Shown one piece after another: positions 1 through 6,145 of a DNA stretch of 6,380 nucleotides (the first letter of the stretch is position 1; the number at the start of each line of letters is the position of its first letter). Position numbers and translations under genes: made by a program. The notes beneath the pieces were generated by a model. It searched no databases and had not been told where the DNA came from. It saw only the letters and a list, made by a program, of their open reading frames with translations. Origin of the DNA: Bacteroidia bacterium (lineage in GTDB: Bacteria; Bacteroidota; Bacteroidia; Cytophagales; Cyclobacteriaceae); contig JAAURZ010000146.1 of NCBI GenBank assembly GCA_012031955.1, forward strand, positions 1-6,380, in the 5' to 3' direction.

Positions 1-582
1 CTCAAGTTTGCGGGCGAAAGAACCGAAACCATCATCGGCGACAACACGGTGATCCGCGAGTTCGTTACGATCAGCCGCGGCACCAACGACAAGTTCAAAA
101 CTGTCATCGGCAAGAACTGCCTGCTGATGGCGTACGTGCACGTGGCGCACGACTGCCTTATCGGCAACAACTGCATACTGGTAAATGCCGTGCAGGTGGC
201 CGGTCATGTAGAGATAGACGACTGGGCCATTATCGGCGGTGCCAGCGCCTTGCATCAGTTCGTGAAAGTAGGCGCGCACGTAATGGTATCGGGCGGATCG
301 TTGGTGAGAAAAGATGTACCGCCCTACACCAAAGCCGCGCGCGAGCCGCTTACGTACGCAGGCATCAACACCGTGGGCTTGCGCCGGCGCGGGTTTACGT
401 CGGAAAAGATCAGCGAAATACAAGACATATACCGCTACGTTTTTCTCAAAGGCTTGAACAACTCAAAGGCGCTCGAAGCGGTGGAGAGTGCCATCCCCGC
501 AAGTCAGGAGCGTGACTATATTGTTGGATTTATCCGCAACTCAGAGCGTGGCATCATGAAAGGCTACGGCGGTAACGACTGA
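1..582 (+). CDS. lpxA: LpxA, UDP-N-acetylglucosamine acyltransferase (5' partial)
   Basis: LpxA catalyses the first step of lipid A synthesis: transfer of a 3-hydroxyacyl chain from acyl carrier protein to UDP-GlcNAc in the cytoplasm. The frame is open from the first base and reads LKFAGERTETIIGDNTVIRE, so the gene begins outside the window; the GTG at 49 is an internal Val codon. The visible 193 residues carry left-handed beta-helix hexapeptide repeats, the HVAHDC motif whose second His (codon 148-150) matches the catalytic His125 of E. coli LpxA, the AIIGGASALHQF and GAHVMV repeats, and the helical C-terminal domain starting around VGLRRRGFTSEKI. About 143 residues follow the catalytic His, against 137 in the 262-residue E. 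coli protein, so the C-terminus is complete and roughly 75 N-terminal residues are missing. In Bacteroidota lpxA usually follows an lpxC/fabZ fusion, which would lie just upstream. Stop TGA is at 580-582. Confidence 0.96.
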   Translation, partial: LKFAGERTETIIGDNTVIREFVTISRGTNDKFKTVIGKNCLLMAYVHVAHDCLIGNNCILVNAVQVAGHVEIDDWAIIGGASALHQFVKVGAHVMVSGGSLVRKDVPPYTKAAREPLTYAGINTVGLRRRGFTSEKISEIQDIYRYVFLKGLNNSKALEAVESAIPASQERDYIVGFIRNSERGIMKGYGGND

Positions 583-598
583 ACCAACTCCATTTGGC

Positions 599-1291
599 AT
601 GCATCAATCCCCGCAGGGTCAGCGATCGATCAGCATAAAAGTGAGCGACCTTGGCAAGCGCTTCCACCGGGATTGGATTTTCAGAAAACTGACATACACA
701 TTCGAACCCGGCGAGATTTACGCGATCACGGGCCCCAATGGATCAGGTAAGTCTACCCTGCTGCAAATCCTTTGGGGGCAAGTGCCTCCATCGGCAGGCG
801 AACTCCATTATGTAATCGGCGGCAGCACGGTAGCGGTCGATACCCTGTATCGGCATATCGCCATCGCCACGCCTTACATGGACCTGATTGATGAATTTAC
901 GCTGGAAGAACAACTCCGCTTCCATTTCAAACTAAAGACACCCCGCGATGGCATGACCACAGATCAAATGGTGTCGGAAATGCAACTCGAACATGCCAGA
1001 AGCAAGACTATCGGATTTTTTTCGTCCGGTATGCGCCAACGGCTCAAGCTTGCCCTCGCGTTTTTTACCGTGGCGCCGGTGTTATTCCTGGACGAACCCG
1101 GAACAAACCTCGATCAAAAGGCCTTCCAGTGGTACCTGGACCAACTACAAAAGGCGGCGCGGAGTGGTGTGGTGTTTATTGCTTCCAACCAGCCGGCGGA
1201 ATATCAGGCCGCTACCCGGATTGTTCAGCATTTTGGACTACAAATAAGGGTTACCAGGCCGCGAGAAATGGTCATTAACCGCGAAATTTGA
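599..1291 (+). CDS. ABC transporter ATP-binding protein with atypical Q- and H-loops
   Basis: This is a 230-residue stand-alone ATPase subunit of an ABC transporter or ABC-type regulator. Walker A is GPNGSGKST (residues 45-53), the signature is SSGMRQR (142-148) in place of LSGGQ, and Walker B is VLFLDEP (161-167) with catalytic Glu166 and a D-loop NLD. The Q-loop position, aligned from IAIATPYMDL (87-96), has Pro or Thr instead of Gln, and the switch His is replaced by Asn in FIASNQ (193-198). No membrane segment is visible and no permease gene is adjacent, so substrate and partner are unknown. It starts 16 bp after lpxA on the same strand, suggesting cotranscription and perhaps an envelope role, but that is inference. 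The ATG at 599 has only a weak upstream ribosome site; a GTG at 641 (Val15) just before the core fold is an alternative start. Confidence 0.9.
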   Translation: MHQSPQGQRSISIKVSDLGKRFHRDWIFRKLTYTFEPGEIYAITGPNGSGKSTLLQILWGQVPPSAGELHYVIGGSTVAVDTLYRHIAIATPYMDLIDEFTLEEQLRFHFKLKTPRDGMTTDQMVSEMQLEHARSKTIGFFSSGMRQRLKLALAFFTVAPVLFLDEPGTNLDQKAFQWYLDQLQKAARSGVVFIASNQPAEYQAATRIVQHFGLQIRVTRPREMVINREI

Positions 1292-1386
1292 TCTATAAAA
1301 ACAACCAATTAATCTCAACCTGGCTAATGAATGTTTGATTTTTGACATTTTAGTGGCAAATTGAGAACTCTTTAATTCAACTACGC
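1292..1386 (+). other. Spacer before the lipoprotein gene; no convincing promoter
   Basis: This AT-rich 95-bp gap separates the ABC ATPase gene from the lipoprotein gene. TTTG appears at 1334-1337 and 1341-1344 and could be the -33 box of a Bacteroidota promoter, but no TAnnTTTG -7 box sits at the right distance. No hairpin with a T-run is seen, so the preceding gene has no obvious terminator here. The start codon at 1387 lacks a purine-rich Shine-Dalgarno site, as is common in this phylum. Confidence 0.35.
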
Positions 1387-1869
1387 ATGAAGATTTTAGC
1401 AAGAATTCTATCTCTCGTTGTGCTTGCAAGTGCTTCCCTGTTAATCATGAACTGTGACGACGGCGGCGGTGGCGGCAAATCGACAGAAGATCAGCAACTG
1501 GAAAAACTGCAGGGCTCGTGGGCGGTGACAAGCGTCGACCTCGACGGCACTGACAGAACTTCCGACTTTTCTACGATGGTGATGTCGTTCACCACAACAG
1601 CAGGAAATACCACATTTGGCTACTCGATAACCGGCAGCAGGCCCAACCCGAATCCCTGGCCCCCCAGCGGAAGCATTACCCTGGGCGCCGACCCGCTCTC
1701 GCAACTGATACGCAAAGACGGTAGCCCCGACCTTGCAATGACGTATGCGCTGAGCAACGCCGACGATCAACTCACTATCTCTTTCACATACACCGGCGCC
1801 GGCTATGCAGGCAGCAGCCGTGTAGAAGCAGTTGAAGGTGATTGGACTTTCGTGTTCGACAAGCAATAA
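1387..1869 (+). CDS. Small lipocalin-like lipoprotein, function unknown
   Basis: This predicted lipoprotein has 160 residues. A Lys/Arg-bearing start and hydrophobic stretch (residues 1-20) lead to LLIMNC with Cys23 as the likely lipidated residue. The -1 Asn makes the lipobox imperfect, though Bacteroidota tolerate this. Asp-Asp and five Gly follow the Cys, consistent with an acidic export tag and a flexible tether; surface exposure is inference. The mature part begins LEKLQGSWAVTSVDLDG and ends EGDWTFVFDKQ, with alternating beta strands, which resembles Bacteroidota lipocalin-like domains (about 130 residues). The similarity is by pattern only and the ligand is unknown. The gene lies 95 bp after the ABC ATPase gene with no clear terminator between, so it may be read through or have its own promoter. 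It is followed at once by a strong terminator. Confidence 0.8.
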   Translation: MKILARILSLVVLASASLLIMNCDDGGGGGKSTEDQQLEKLQGSWAVTSVDLDGTDRTSDFSTMVMSFTTTAGNTTFGYSITGSRPNPNPWPPSGSITLGADPLSQLIRKDGSPDLAMTYALSNADDQLTISFTYTGAGYAGSSRVEAVEGDWTFVFDKQ

Positions 1870-1887
1870 GACAAAAGTAATACTTAC

Positions 1888-1926
1888 AAAAAGAGCGGCT
1901 GTCACCTGATGACGGCCGCTCTTTTT
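1888..1926. terminator. Strong bidirectional intrinsic terminator
   Basis: Bases 1888-1904 pair with 1910-1926 in a 17-bp stem containing one G-T wobble (1900/1914) and closing on the 5-base loop CCTGA. The arm core is GAGCGGC/GCCGCTC, flanked by AAAAA on the left and TTTTT on the right, so a GC-rich hairpin followed by a U-run forms on either strand. It starts 19 bp after the stop of the + strand lipoprotein gene. It faces the minus-strand operon ending at 2122, with no other T-run hairpin seen in between, so it can serve both convergent transcripts. Confidence 0.9.
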
Positions 1927-1995
1927 GTTGACCTTGTGCCGGGCCGTCAAGCGGAAAATGTTACTTCATACGTTAATAATTGATTTTAATGGACA

Positions 1996-2038
1996 CATGC
2001 CTGCATGCCGTAGTGCGGCATTCTGGCACGCAGGCATG
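1996..2038. repeat. Compound inverted repeat (REP-like hairpin)
   Basis: The outer arms CATGCCTGC (1996-2004) and GCAGGCATG (2030-2038) are perfect 9-bp complements. Inside, ATGCCG (2005-2010) pairs with CGGCAT (2016-2021) around the loop TAGTG, leaving an unpaired 8-base bulge TCTGGCAC (2022-2029) on one side. The fold is therefore a 15-bp imperfect stem with an asymmetric bulge, as in many REP sequences. No T-run follows on either strand, so it is a poor intrinsic terminator. Copy number elsewhere in the genome is unknown. Confidence 0.6.
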
Positions 2039-2046
2039 GAATTCGC

Positions 2047-2064
2047 TCCCGATAATTATCGGGA
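2047..2064. repeat. Perfect 18-bp palindrome TCCCGATAATTATCGGGA
   Basis: This perfect palindrome lies 8 bp from the compound inverted repeat and 57 bp downstream of the GH53 stop codon. Similar CCCGATA...TATCGGG palindromes are, from memory, frequent intergenic repeats in Bacteroidota genomes, which suggests a dispersed REP/BIME-like unit. A dimeric regulator site or a transcript 3'-end stabiliser are alternatives. No transposase gene is in the window. Confidence 0.6.
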
Positions 2065-2121
2065 TGAGAGCTTTTACCTAAAGGGGTCTTTGCAATTATG
2101 CTCATTTCATGTCTTGCCACG

Positions 2122-3282
2122 CTAATCAGACGATGGGCGGTGCTGCGCAGAGCGGAAAAACTGAAACACCGGCAACGCGTTGTTATTATTCCCTGCATCA
2201 AAGAATGCGGCATTCTCCCAGTGGGATCCCTGGCCCCATCGCGTGCGGCACTCTGTGGAAATCCAGGCGGGCTCCCAATAGATTACACCTTCCGCGCCGC
2301 CTGCCAGTACCTGGGCCGTTAAGTCTTGCATATATTTTAGCTGACCGGCCGGCGTAGGCGGATAGCCGTCAAGCACGGCGGCGCTGTCGCCGAGCAAGTT
2401 GTTGGCGCTGTCGTAGTTTTCCAGCGAATAGGGATAAGCCGTCTCCACAATCATGATTCTTTTATTGAACAGCCTCTTCAGGGAATCAATTGCCCCGGCG
2501 GCTTCGTCTATTTTGTACTGAGACCACAACGGGTAGTAAGACAGCCCTATCCATTCGAAATCGTGAATATGATGCTGAAACGCGGAGTCGAACCAGGCAA
2601 ATGCATTCTCGGGTTGCGCGATATGAACCATGGCTTGAATTGCAACGGCGTGTTTCGCGTTGAAATCATTCACTGCGTCGAGGCCGCGGTTGAAGAGGTG
2701 TACGTTACGCTGCCAGTTGATTGGCTCTGTTAGTTCATCGACGTGGTGCTGCACCAGAATCTCGCTGTTGGTTTCATTGCCCACCTGCACAAATTCGGGC
2801 ACAAGGCCCTCCTTGTACAAGGCCTCCAACGTGGCGATAGTATATTGGTAGAGTGAGTCACCCAGCGTTACAACATCGCCAATATCCTTCCAGGCTGCCG
2901 GAATAATCTGGTCGCCCGGATCGGCCCAATCATCGGAATAATGAAAGTCGAGCAGCACTTTCATGCCTGCCGCCTTTGTGCGTCGAATTGTTTTTGTAAC
3001 GTCCTGTAAGTTGGAGTAATGCGTCCACGTAGGTGAATGAAACAATCTTACGCGCACGATGTTGGCTCCTTTTTCGCTAAACAGCGCGAAGGGGTCGACC
3101 TCCAGTCCGTTGTCTCTGAATTTTCCACCACAGTCCTCCATCTCATTGACGTAGGAAAGGTCGCCGCCCAGGTACAATGCAGATTGCGTTTTCTGTTCAC
3201 CGTTCTGCCTGCACGCTACGAGGCAGCCGGCGCAGGCGACTGCCAGGGCGGGTCTTGTGAGAAATGCAATGAATCGCTTCAT
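2122..3282 (-). CDS. GH53 arabinogalactan endo-beta-1,4-galactanase, lipoprotein
   Basis: GH53 enzymes hydrolyse internal beta-1,4-galactosidic bonds in galactan and type I arabinogalactan side chains of pectin. The 386-residue protein starts with a signal peptide ending in LVAC (lipobox, Cys24), so it is likely membrane-anchored outside the cytoplasm. The (beta/alpha)8 barrel follows: GGDLSYVNEMED (39-50), NIVRVRLFHSP (74-84), GMKVLLDFHYSDDWADPG (106-123), VQVGNE (165-170) with Glu170 as predicted acid/base, WIGLSYYPLW (244-253), IMIVETAYPY (276-285) with Glu280 as predicted nucleophile, and GVIYWEPAW (332-340). Length is normal for single-domain GH53 and no carbohydrate-binding module is seen. 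It begins 16 bp after the mutS2 stop, so cotranscription with mutS2 is likely. No SusC/SusD pair or other pectin gene is nearby. The stop is TAG. Confidence 0.93.
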   Translation of the reverse strand: MKRFIAFLTRPALAVACAGCLVACRQNGEQKTQSALYLGGDLSYVNEMEDCGGKFRDNGLEVDPFALFSEKGANIVRVRLFHSPTWTHYSNLQDVTKTIRRTKAAGMKVLLDFHYSDDWADPGDQIIPAAWKDIGDVVTLGDSLYQYTIATLEALYKEGLVPEFVQVGNETNSEILVQHHVDELTEPINWQRNVHLFNRGLDAVNDFNAKHAVAIQAMVHIAQPENAFAWFDSAFQHHIHDFEWIGLSYYPLWSQYKIDEAAGAIDSLKRLFNKRIMIVETAYPYSLENYDSANNLLGDSAAVLDGYPPTPAGQLKYMQDLTAQVLAGGAEGVIYWEPAWISTECRTRWGQGSHWENAAFFDAGNNNNALPVFQFFRSAQHRPSSD

Positions 3283-3298
3283 AGGTTTTATCAGGAAA

Positions 3299-4312
3299 TT
3301 ATTTCATCACCACGATAGTAACGCCGTCACCGCCTCGCTCCACGTGCTCGTCGGCAAAGGATGCTACCTGTTTGTATCGCTTTAAATGATCGCGTATTAC
3401 TTTTCGCAACACGCCTTCGCCTTTGCCATGCAGGATGCGAAGCTCGCCCGCTCCAAGCAGAATGGCTGTATCCAGAAATTCATCGAGCAAGGGAATCACC
3501 TCATCTACTCGTTTGCCACGCACGTCGAGGCTGGTGTTGAATCGCGACTGCTTTTCGTATATGTTGATGCCGGCCGAGCGCAACTTAGCGACAACGGCTT
3601 TGGGCATACCGCCTTCTACTTTTTCAAGCCTGCTCACTTCCACGGTAGACTTAAGTTCGCCCAGTTGCAGGGTGGCTTTTTTTCCTTTCAGGTTTATAAC
3701 AATGCCGGTACCCTCCTGCCCGACGATGCGCACGCGGTCGCCTTCCGCGAGGGTTTCATTGCTTGTTTTCTTTTCATCGCCTCGGCTGCTTACCTGCTCA
3801 GTCAGTGTCTGCAGGCTTTTGCGCACCTTCAGCGTTTCTTTTCGTTCGGCCTTGTTCTCCCGTATGTGGCGTATCGTTTTCTCTATCTCCCGGTTTGTGT
3901 TTTTCAGCAACTGCGACGCCTCGTCTTTGGCTTTATTGAGAATCTCTTTCTTTTTAGTCTCGAGCTCACTCGAGAGCGATTGATATTTTGCAAGCGATTG
4001 CCTGAGTTGCACCTCTTCCTTCTCCAGTCGTCGCAGTTTTTCTGCCAGGGTATTGCGCTCCTTTTCCAGGTCGCGGATCAAAGTTTCAAAACCGGCGAGG
4101 TCTTTTCCGACCAGCTTTTCTGCTTCTTCCAGTGTGCGCGCCGGCAGTCCGGTTTTGCGTGCGATCTCGAGCGCAAAAGAACTACCCGGCTTGCCGATGT
4201 CAAGGATGTAGAGAGGCACCAATTTTTTATCGTCAAACCGCATTGCCGCGTTGCGGATGCCGGCGTGTTGTCCTGCGTAAAGTTTTAAATTGTAGTAGTG
4301 CGTAGTCACCAC
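3299..4312 (-). CDS. mutS2: MutS2 C-terminal part (H-loop, coiled coil, KOW-like, Smr), downstream of a frame break
   Basis: This 337-residue frame continues MutS2 after the break. It opens with VVTTHYYNLK, which holds the ABC H-loop His (residue 5) and normally follows Walker B directly. A Lys/Glu-rich coiled coil follows (about 73-178), then a small beta domain GDRVRIVGQEGTGIVINLKG (191-210) resembling the KOW domain of MutS2, then the Smr domain with LDVRG (262-266), HGKGEG (295-300) and a closing GGDGVTIVV. Smr domains act on nucleic acids; MutS2 has been linked to suppression of recombination and to rescue of collided ribosomes. The GTG at 4312 could in principle reinitiate, as it overlaps the upstream stop region, but there is no clear ribosome site and a fragment starting at the H-loop would not form an ATPase. 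This is best read as the second half of one broken gene. Stop TAA at 3299-3301. Confidence 0.93.
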   Translation of the reverse strand: MVTTHYYNLKLYAGQHAGIRNAAMRFDDKKLVPLYILDIGKPGSSFALEIARKTGLPARTLEEAEKLVGKDLAGFETLIRDLEKERNTLAEKLRRLEKEEVQLRQSLAKYQSLSSELETKKKEILNKAKDEASQLLKNTNREIEKTIRHIRENKAERKETLKVRKSLQTLTEQVSSRGDEKKTSNETLAEGDRVRIVGQEGTGIVINLKGKKATLQLGELKSTVEVSRLEKVEGGMPKAVVAKLRSAGINIYEKQSRFNTSLDVRGKRVDEVIPLLDEFLDTAILLGAGELRILHGKGEGVLRKVIRDHLKRYKQVASFADEHVERGGDGVTIVVMK

Positions 4313-4320
4313 GCCCCAGC
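4306..4320 (-). other. mutS2: Frameshift site in mutS2 at a GGGG run
   Basis: On the minus strand the bases read GCTGGGGCGTGGTGA, with the G-run at 4317-4314. In the upstream frame this gives A-G-A-W-stop. Adding one G, or slipping back one base after GGG, gives A-G-G-V-V then TTHY, which restores the family pattern. One base missing from a five-G run is the simplest explanation. The site is not a canonical X-XXY-YYZ slippery heptamer, so programmed frameshifting is unlikely. Confidence 0.88.
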
Positions 4321-5661
4321 ACTTCTTTCCAACAAAGCGTCGAGCACTGCCTGTGCGATGGCGCCGCCGAAGTTGGGATCGGTACCTGAGCCGAGCTCGT
4401 CCATGAGTACGAGGGACCGGGCCGAAGCCGACCGGATAAAAACCGACATATTGTGGAGGTGGCTGCTGTAGGTGCTCAGGTCGTTCTCGATGGATTGCTG
4501 GTCGCCGATGTCGAGAAAAATATCTTCAAAGATTCCCACGCGCGACCGTTCCGACACTGGTATGAGCAACCCGCACTGAACCATGTATTGCAGCAGGCCC
4601 ACGGTTTTTAGACACACCGACTTGCCGCCAGCGTTGGGGCCGGACACGAGCAGCATCTTTTCCTGCTCATCGAGCTCTATCTCAAGCGGTACCACATCAC
4701 GCTTGCCTCTAAGGCTGAGCAGCAACAGCGGATGCCTGGCATGGTACCACACCAAACAGGGTGCGTCTTCCACCACCGGCATGTCGGCGTCGATGTCTAC
4801 CGACAATTTTGCCTTGGCGCGTATCAGGTCGACGGTGGCAAGAAAATCGAATGCGGCCAGCAGCGCGGGCAAGTGCTGTCGCAGTTGGTCGGTCATTTGC
4901 CTCAGTATCTTTATTACCTCGCGCTTCTCGGCATGCTCGAGGTCGCGTATCTCGTTGTTGGTGTCGAGCATTTCGGCGGGCTCGATAAAAATAGTCTGGC
5001 CCGTGGCCGATTCATCGAGAATAAAACCCTTCAGTCTTCGCTTGTGCTCGGCGAGCACAGGAATGACCACGCGACCATCGCGTATGGTTGGCAGGCCTCC
5101 TTCAGGCACCCAACCACTTTCGACTGCGCTCCTGAAAAGCGTGTCGGCCAGGCGTCGCAAACGCTGCTGCTCCGCTTTCAATTTCTTTCTCACGGCGGCA
5201 AGTTCCGGGCTTGCGTTGTCTTTCACCGTCGCATTGTCGTCGATCCGTAATACAATATCGTCTGCATGCCGGGTCGTGATATCCACCGGTTCGGCGAGAG
5301 CAAACAAAGCCGGGTATGTTTCGCGCGCAGTGGTCAGGAATTTCCTGCAGGCGGTGATGGTGTGGAGTGTGTTGGCGAGGTCGAGAAACTGGCGTTCGTC
5401 GAGGAAGCTTCCTTCAAGGCGTATTTTCTCCAGCCACTCCGTTGGGTCGTGGTAGTGGCGTGCGGGAAAGTCTTCAGATTTTTCGAGAATTTGCCTGAAC
5501 TCCAGATTTTGCCGAAGGAGGGTGCGAATAGACTCGGGGTTGGATTGAAAGCGGATTTCAAGAACACGGGATGCCGCCACGGGCGACAAACAATACCTGG
5601 CTATCCGTTCGCGGAGCTGGTCGAAACCAAGCTTGGTTTCCAGTTCATTCGGGTAGATCAT
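4306..5661 (-). CDS. mutS2: MutS2 N-terminal part (core, levers, most of ATPase), truncated by a frame break
   Basis: The frame encodes 451 residues starting MIYPNELETKLGFDQLRERI, a typical MutS2 N-terminus lacking the mismatch-binding domain of MutS. The lever/core region is followed by the ATPase: Walker A GPNAGGKS (341-348), the FLDIGDQQSIENDLSTYSSH segment carrying the signature (382-401), and Walker B with LVLMDELGSGTDP (417-429). It then ends abruptly in LLERSAGAW and TGA (4306-4308), just before the H-loop. The rest of the protein is encoded from 4312 down in the -1 frame. Together the parts total about 788 residues, the usual MutS2 size (B. subtilis 785). The ATG at 5661 overlaps the stop of the upstream DUF4296 gene as ATGA, indicating translational coupling. 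As sequenced, this fragment lacks the H-loop, coiled coil and Smr domain. Confidence 0.93.
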   Translation of the reverse strand: MIYPNELETKLGFDQLRERIARYCLSPVAASRVLEIRFQSNPESIRTLLRQNLEFRQILEKSEDFPARHYHDPTEWLEKIRLEGSFLDERQFLDLANTLHTITACRKFLTTARETYPALFALAEPVDITTRHADDIVLRIDDNATVKDNASPELAAVRKKLKAEQQRLRRLADTLFRSAVESGWVPEGGLPTIRDGRVVIPVLAEHKRRLKGFILDESATGQTIFIEPAEMLDTNNEIRDLEHAEKREVIKILRQMTDQLRQHLPALLAAFDFLATVDLIRAKAKLSVDIDADMPVVEDAPCLVWYHARHPLLLLSLRGKRDVVPLEIELDEQEKMLLVSGPNAGGKSVCLKTVGLLQYMVQCGLLIPVSERSRVGIFEDIFLDIGDQQSIENDLSTYSSHLHNMSVFIRSASARSLVLMDELGSGTDPNFGGAIAQAVLDALLERSAGAW

Positions 5662-6023
5662 TGCGTCTTAAATCGAATGGGGGCGCTGTGTTCACGCAGG
5701 CTCAGCGTGTCTACCAGTACAGCATATATTTGCTCCAGCTCATTGGGCCTGCTCTTGTAATATTCATACGATTTGCGGAAGACAGAATCCGACAAACCCA
5801 TTTTTTCAAACATACGTCCCTCAAAATATTCAAACACTACACGGGCAGTGTCGCGCTTCAATACGAGTTTATTCACTTTTTCTTCGGTGATGTACACTTC
5901 GCATAGCGCCTCCACCATTTCGGCATGAGACAAAATGCCCTGCGGCGGACGCTGCGTTTTGCCACAGCCACACAGCGCAAAGGCCGTCAACAATGCCAAC
6001 CAACTCACCTTTCGTAGTACCAT
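5658..6023 (-). CDS. DUF4296 family lipoprotein
   Basis: This 121-residue predicted lipoprotein has a basic start (MVLRK), a hydrophobic segment (7-17) and a lipobox LCGC with Cys20, followed by GKTQRPPQGILSHAEMVEAL. The mature part is helical, with VYITEEKVNKL (43-53) and the C-terminal pattern KSYEYYKSRPNELEQIYAVLVDTLS, which fits the DUF4296 family found in Bacteroidota. The family has no established function; envelope location is inferred from the lipobox. It is the first gene of the minus-strand run, and its TGA overlaps the mutS2 ATG by four bases, so the two are probably translated in a coupled way. The start at 6023 is chosen because it gives a complete signal peptide. The assignment is by motif memory, not by search. 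Confidence 0.85.
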   Translation of the reverse strand: MVLRKVSWLALLTAFALCGCGKTQRPPQGILSHAEMVEALCEVYITEEKVNKLVLKRDTARVVFEYFEGRMFEKMGLSDSVFRKSYEYYKSRPNELEQIYAVLVDTLSLREHSAPIRFKTQ

Positions 6024-6042
6024 ACCGCTTAGCTGCTATAAA

Positions 6043-6064
6043 CACCCAAAACCCAATTTGGGTG
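6043..6064. promoter_or_regulatory. Inverted repeat in the divergent intergenic region
   Basis: CACCCAAA (6043-6050) and TTTGGGTG (6057-6064) are perfect 8-bp complements around a 6-base loop ACCCAA; an overlapping pair ACCCAA/TTGGGT (6051-6063) is also possible. The site is 20 bp upstream of the DUF4296 start and lies between two divergent genes. It could be an operator or a 5' leader hairpin. On the + strand TATTTTTG (6088-6095) matches the Bacteroidota -7 consensus TAnnTTTG, but no TTTG lies about 19 bp before it. No complete promoter can be claimed on either strand. Confidence 0.3.
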
Positions 6065-6145
6065 GGGCAAATTACTCATATTTGTCCTATTTTTGAGCCC
6101 ACCCGAGCCATCATTGGAATGGCCTTTGCGGGTGGAAGAGAAATT

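Noticed and set aside
1441..1950. 169-residue open frame on the - strand
   Set aside because: It is antisense to the lipoprotein gene and runs through the terminator hairpin; no plausible protein features.
2202..2230. Short palindromes AGAATGC/GCATTCT and GGGATCCC, and the 11-base TGCGGCATTCT shared with 2014-2024
   Set aside because: They fall inside conserved GH53 coding sequence (WENAAFFDAG), so coding constraint and chance explain them.
1925..2357. Several short frames on both strands (66-82 residues) around the repeat region
   Set aside because: They run through inverted repeats or overlap the GH53 3' end antisense or out of frame, have no ribosome site and no recognisable motif.
3386..4288. 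300-residue open frame on the + strand
   Set aside because: It lies wholly antisense to the MutS2 C-terminal part, is rich in Phe and Cys with no recognisable domain, and reflects codon bias of the real gene.
4306..4320. Programmed -1 frameshifting to make full-length MutS2
   Set aside because: The run T GGG GCG does not match a canonical slippery heptamer and MutS2 is not known to need recoding; an indel is simpler. Kept only as a remote alternative.
4583..5455. 290-residue open frame on the + strand
   Set aside because: It is antisense to the MutS2 N-terminal part, very Ser/Arg-rich and without any family pattern.
5266..5906. Overlapping + strand frames of 164 and 111 residues
   Set aside because: They are antisense to the mutS2 5' end and the DUF4296 gene, both well supported.
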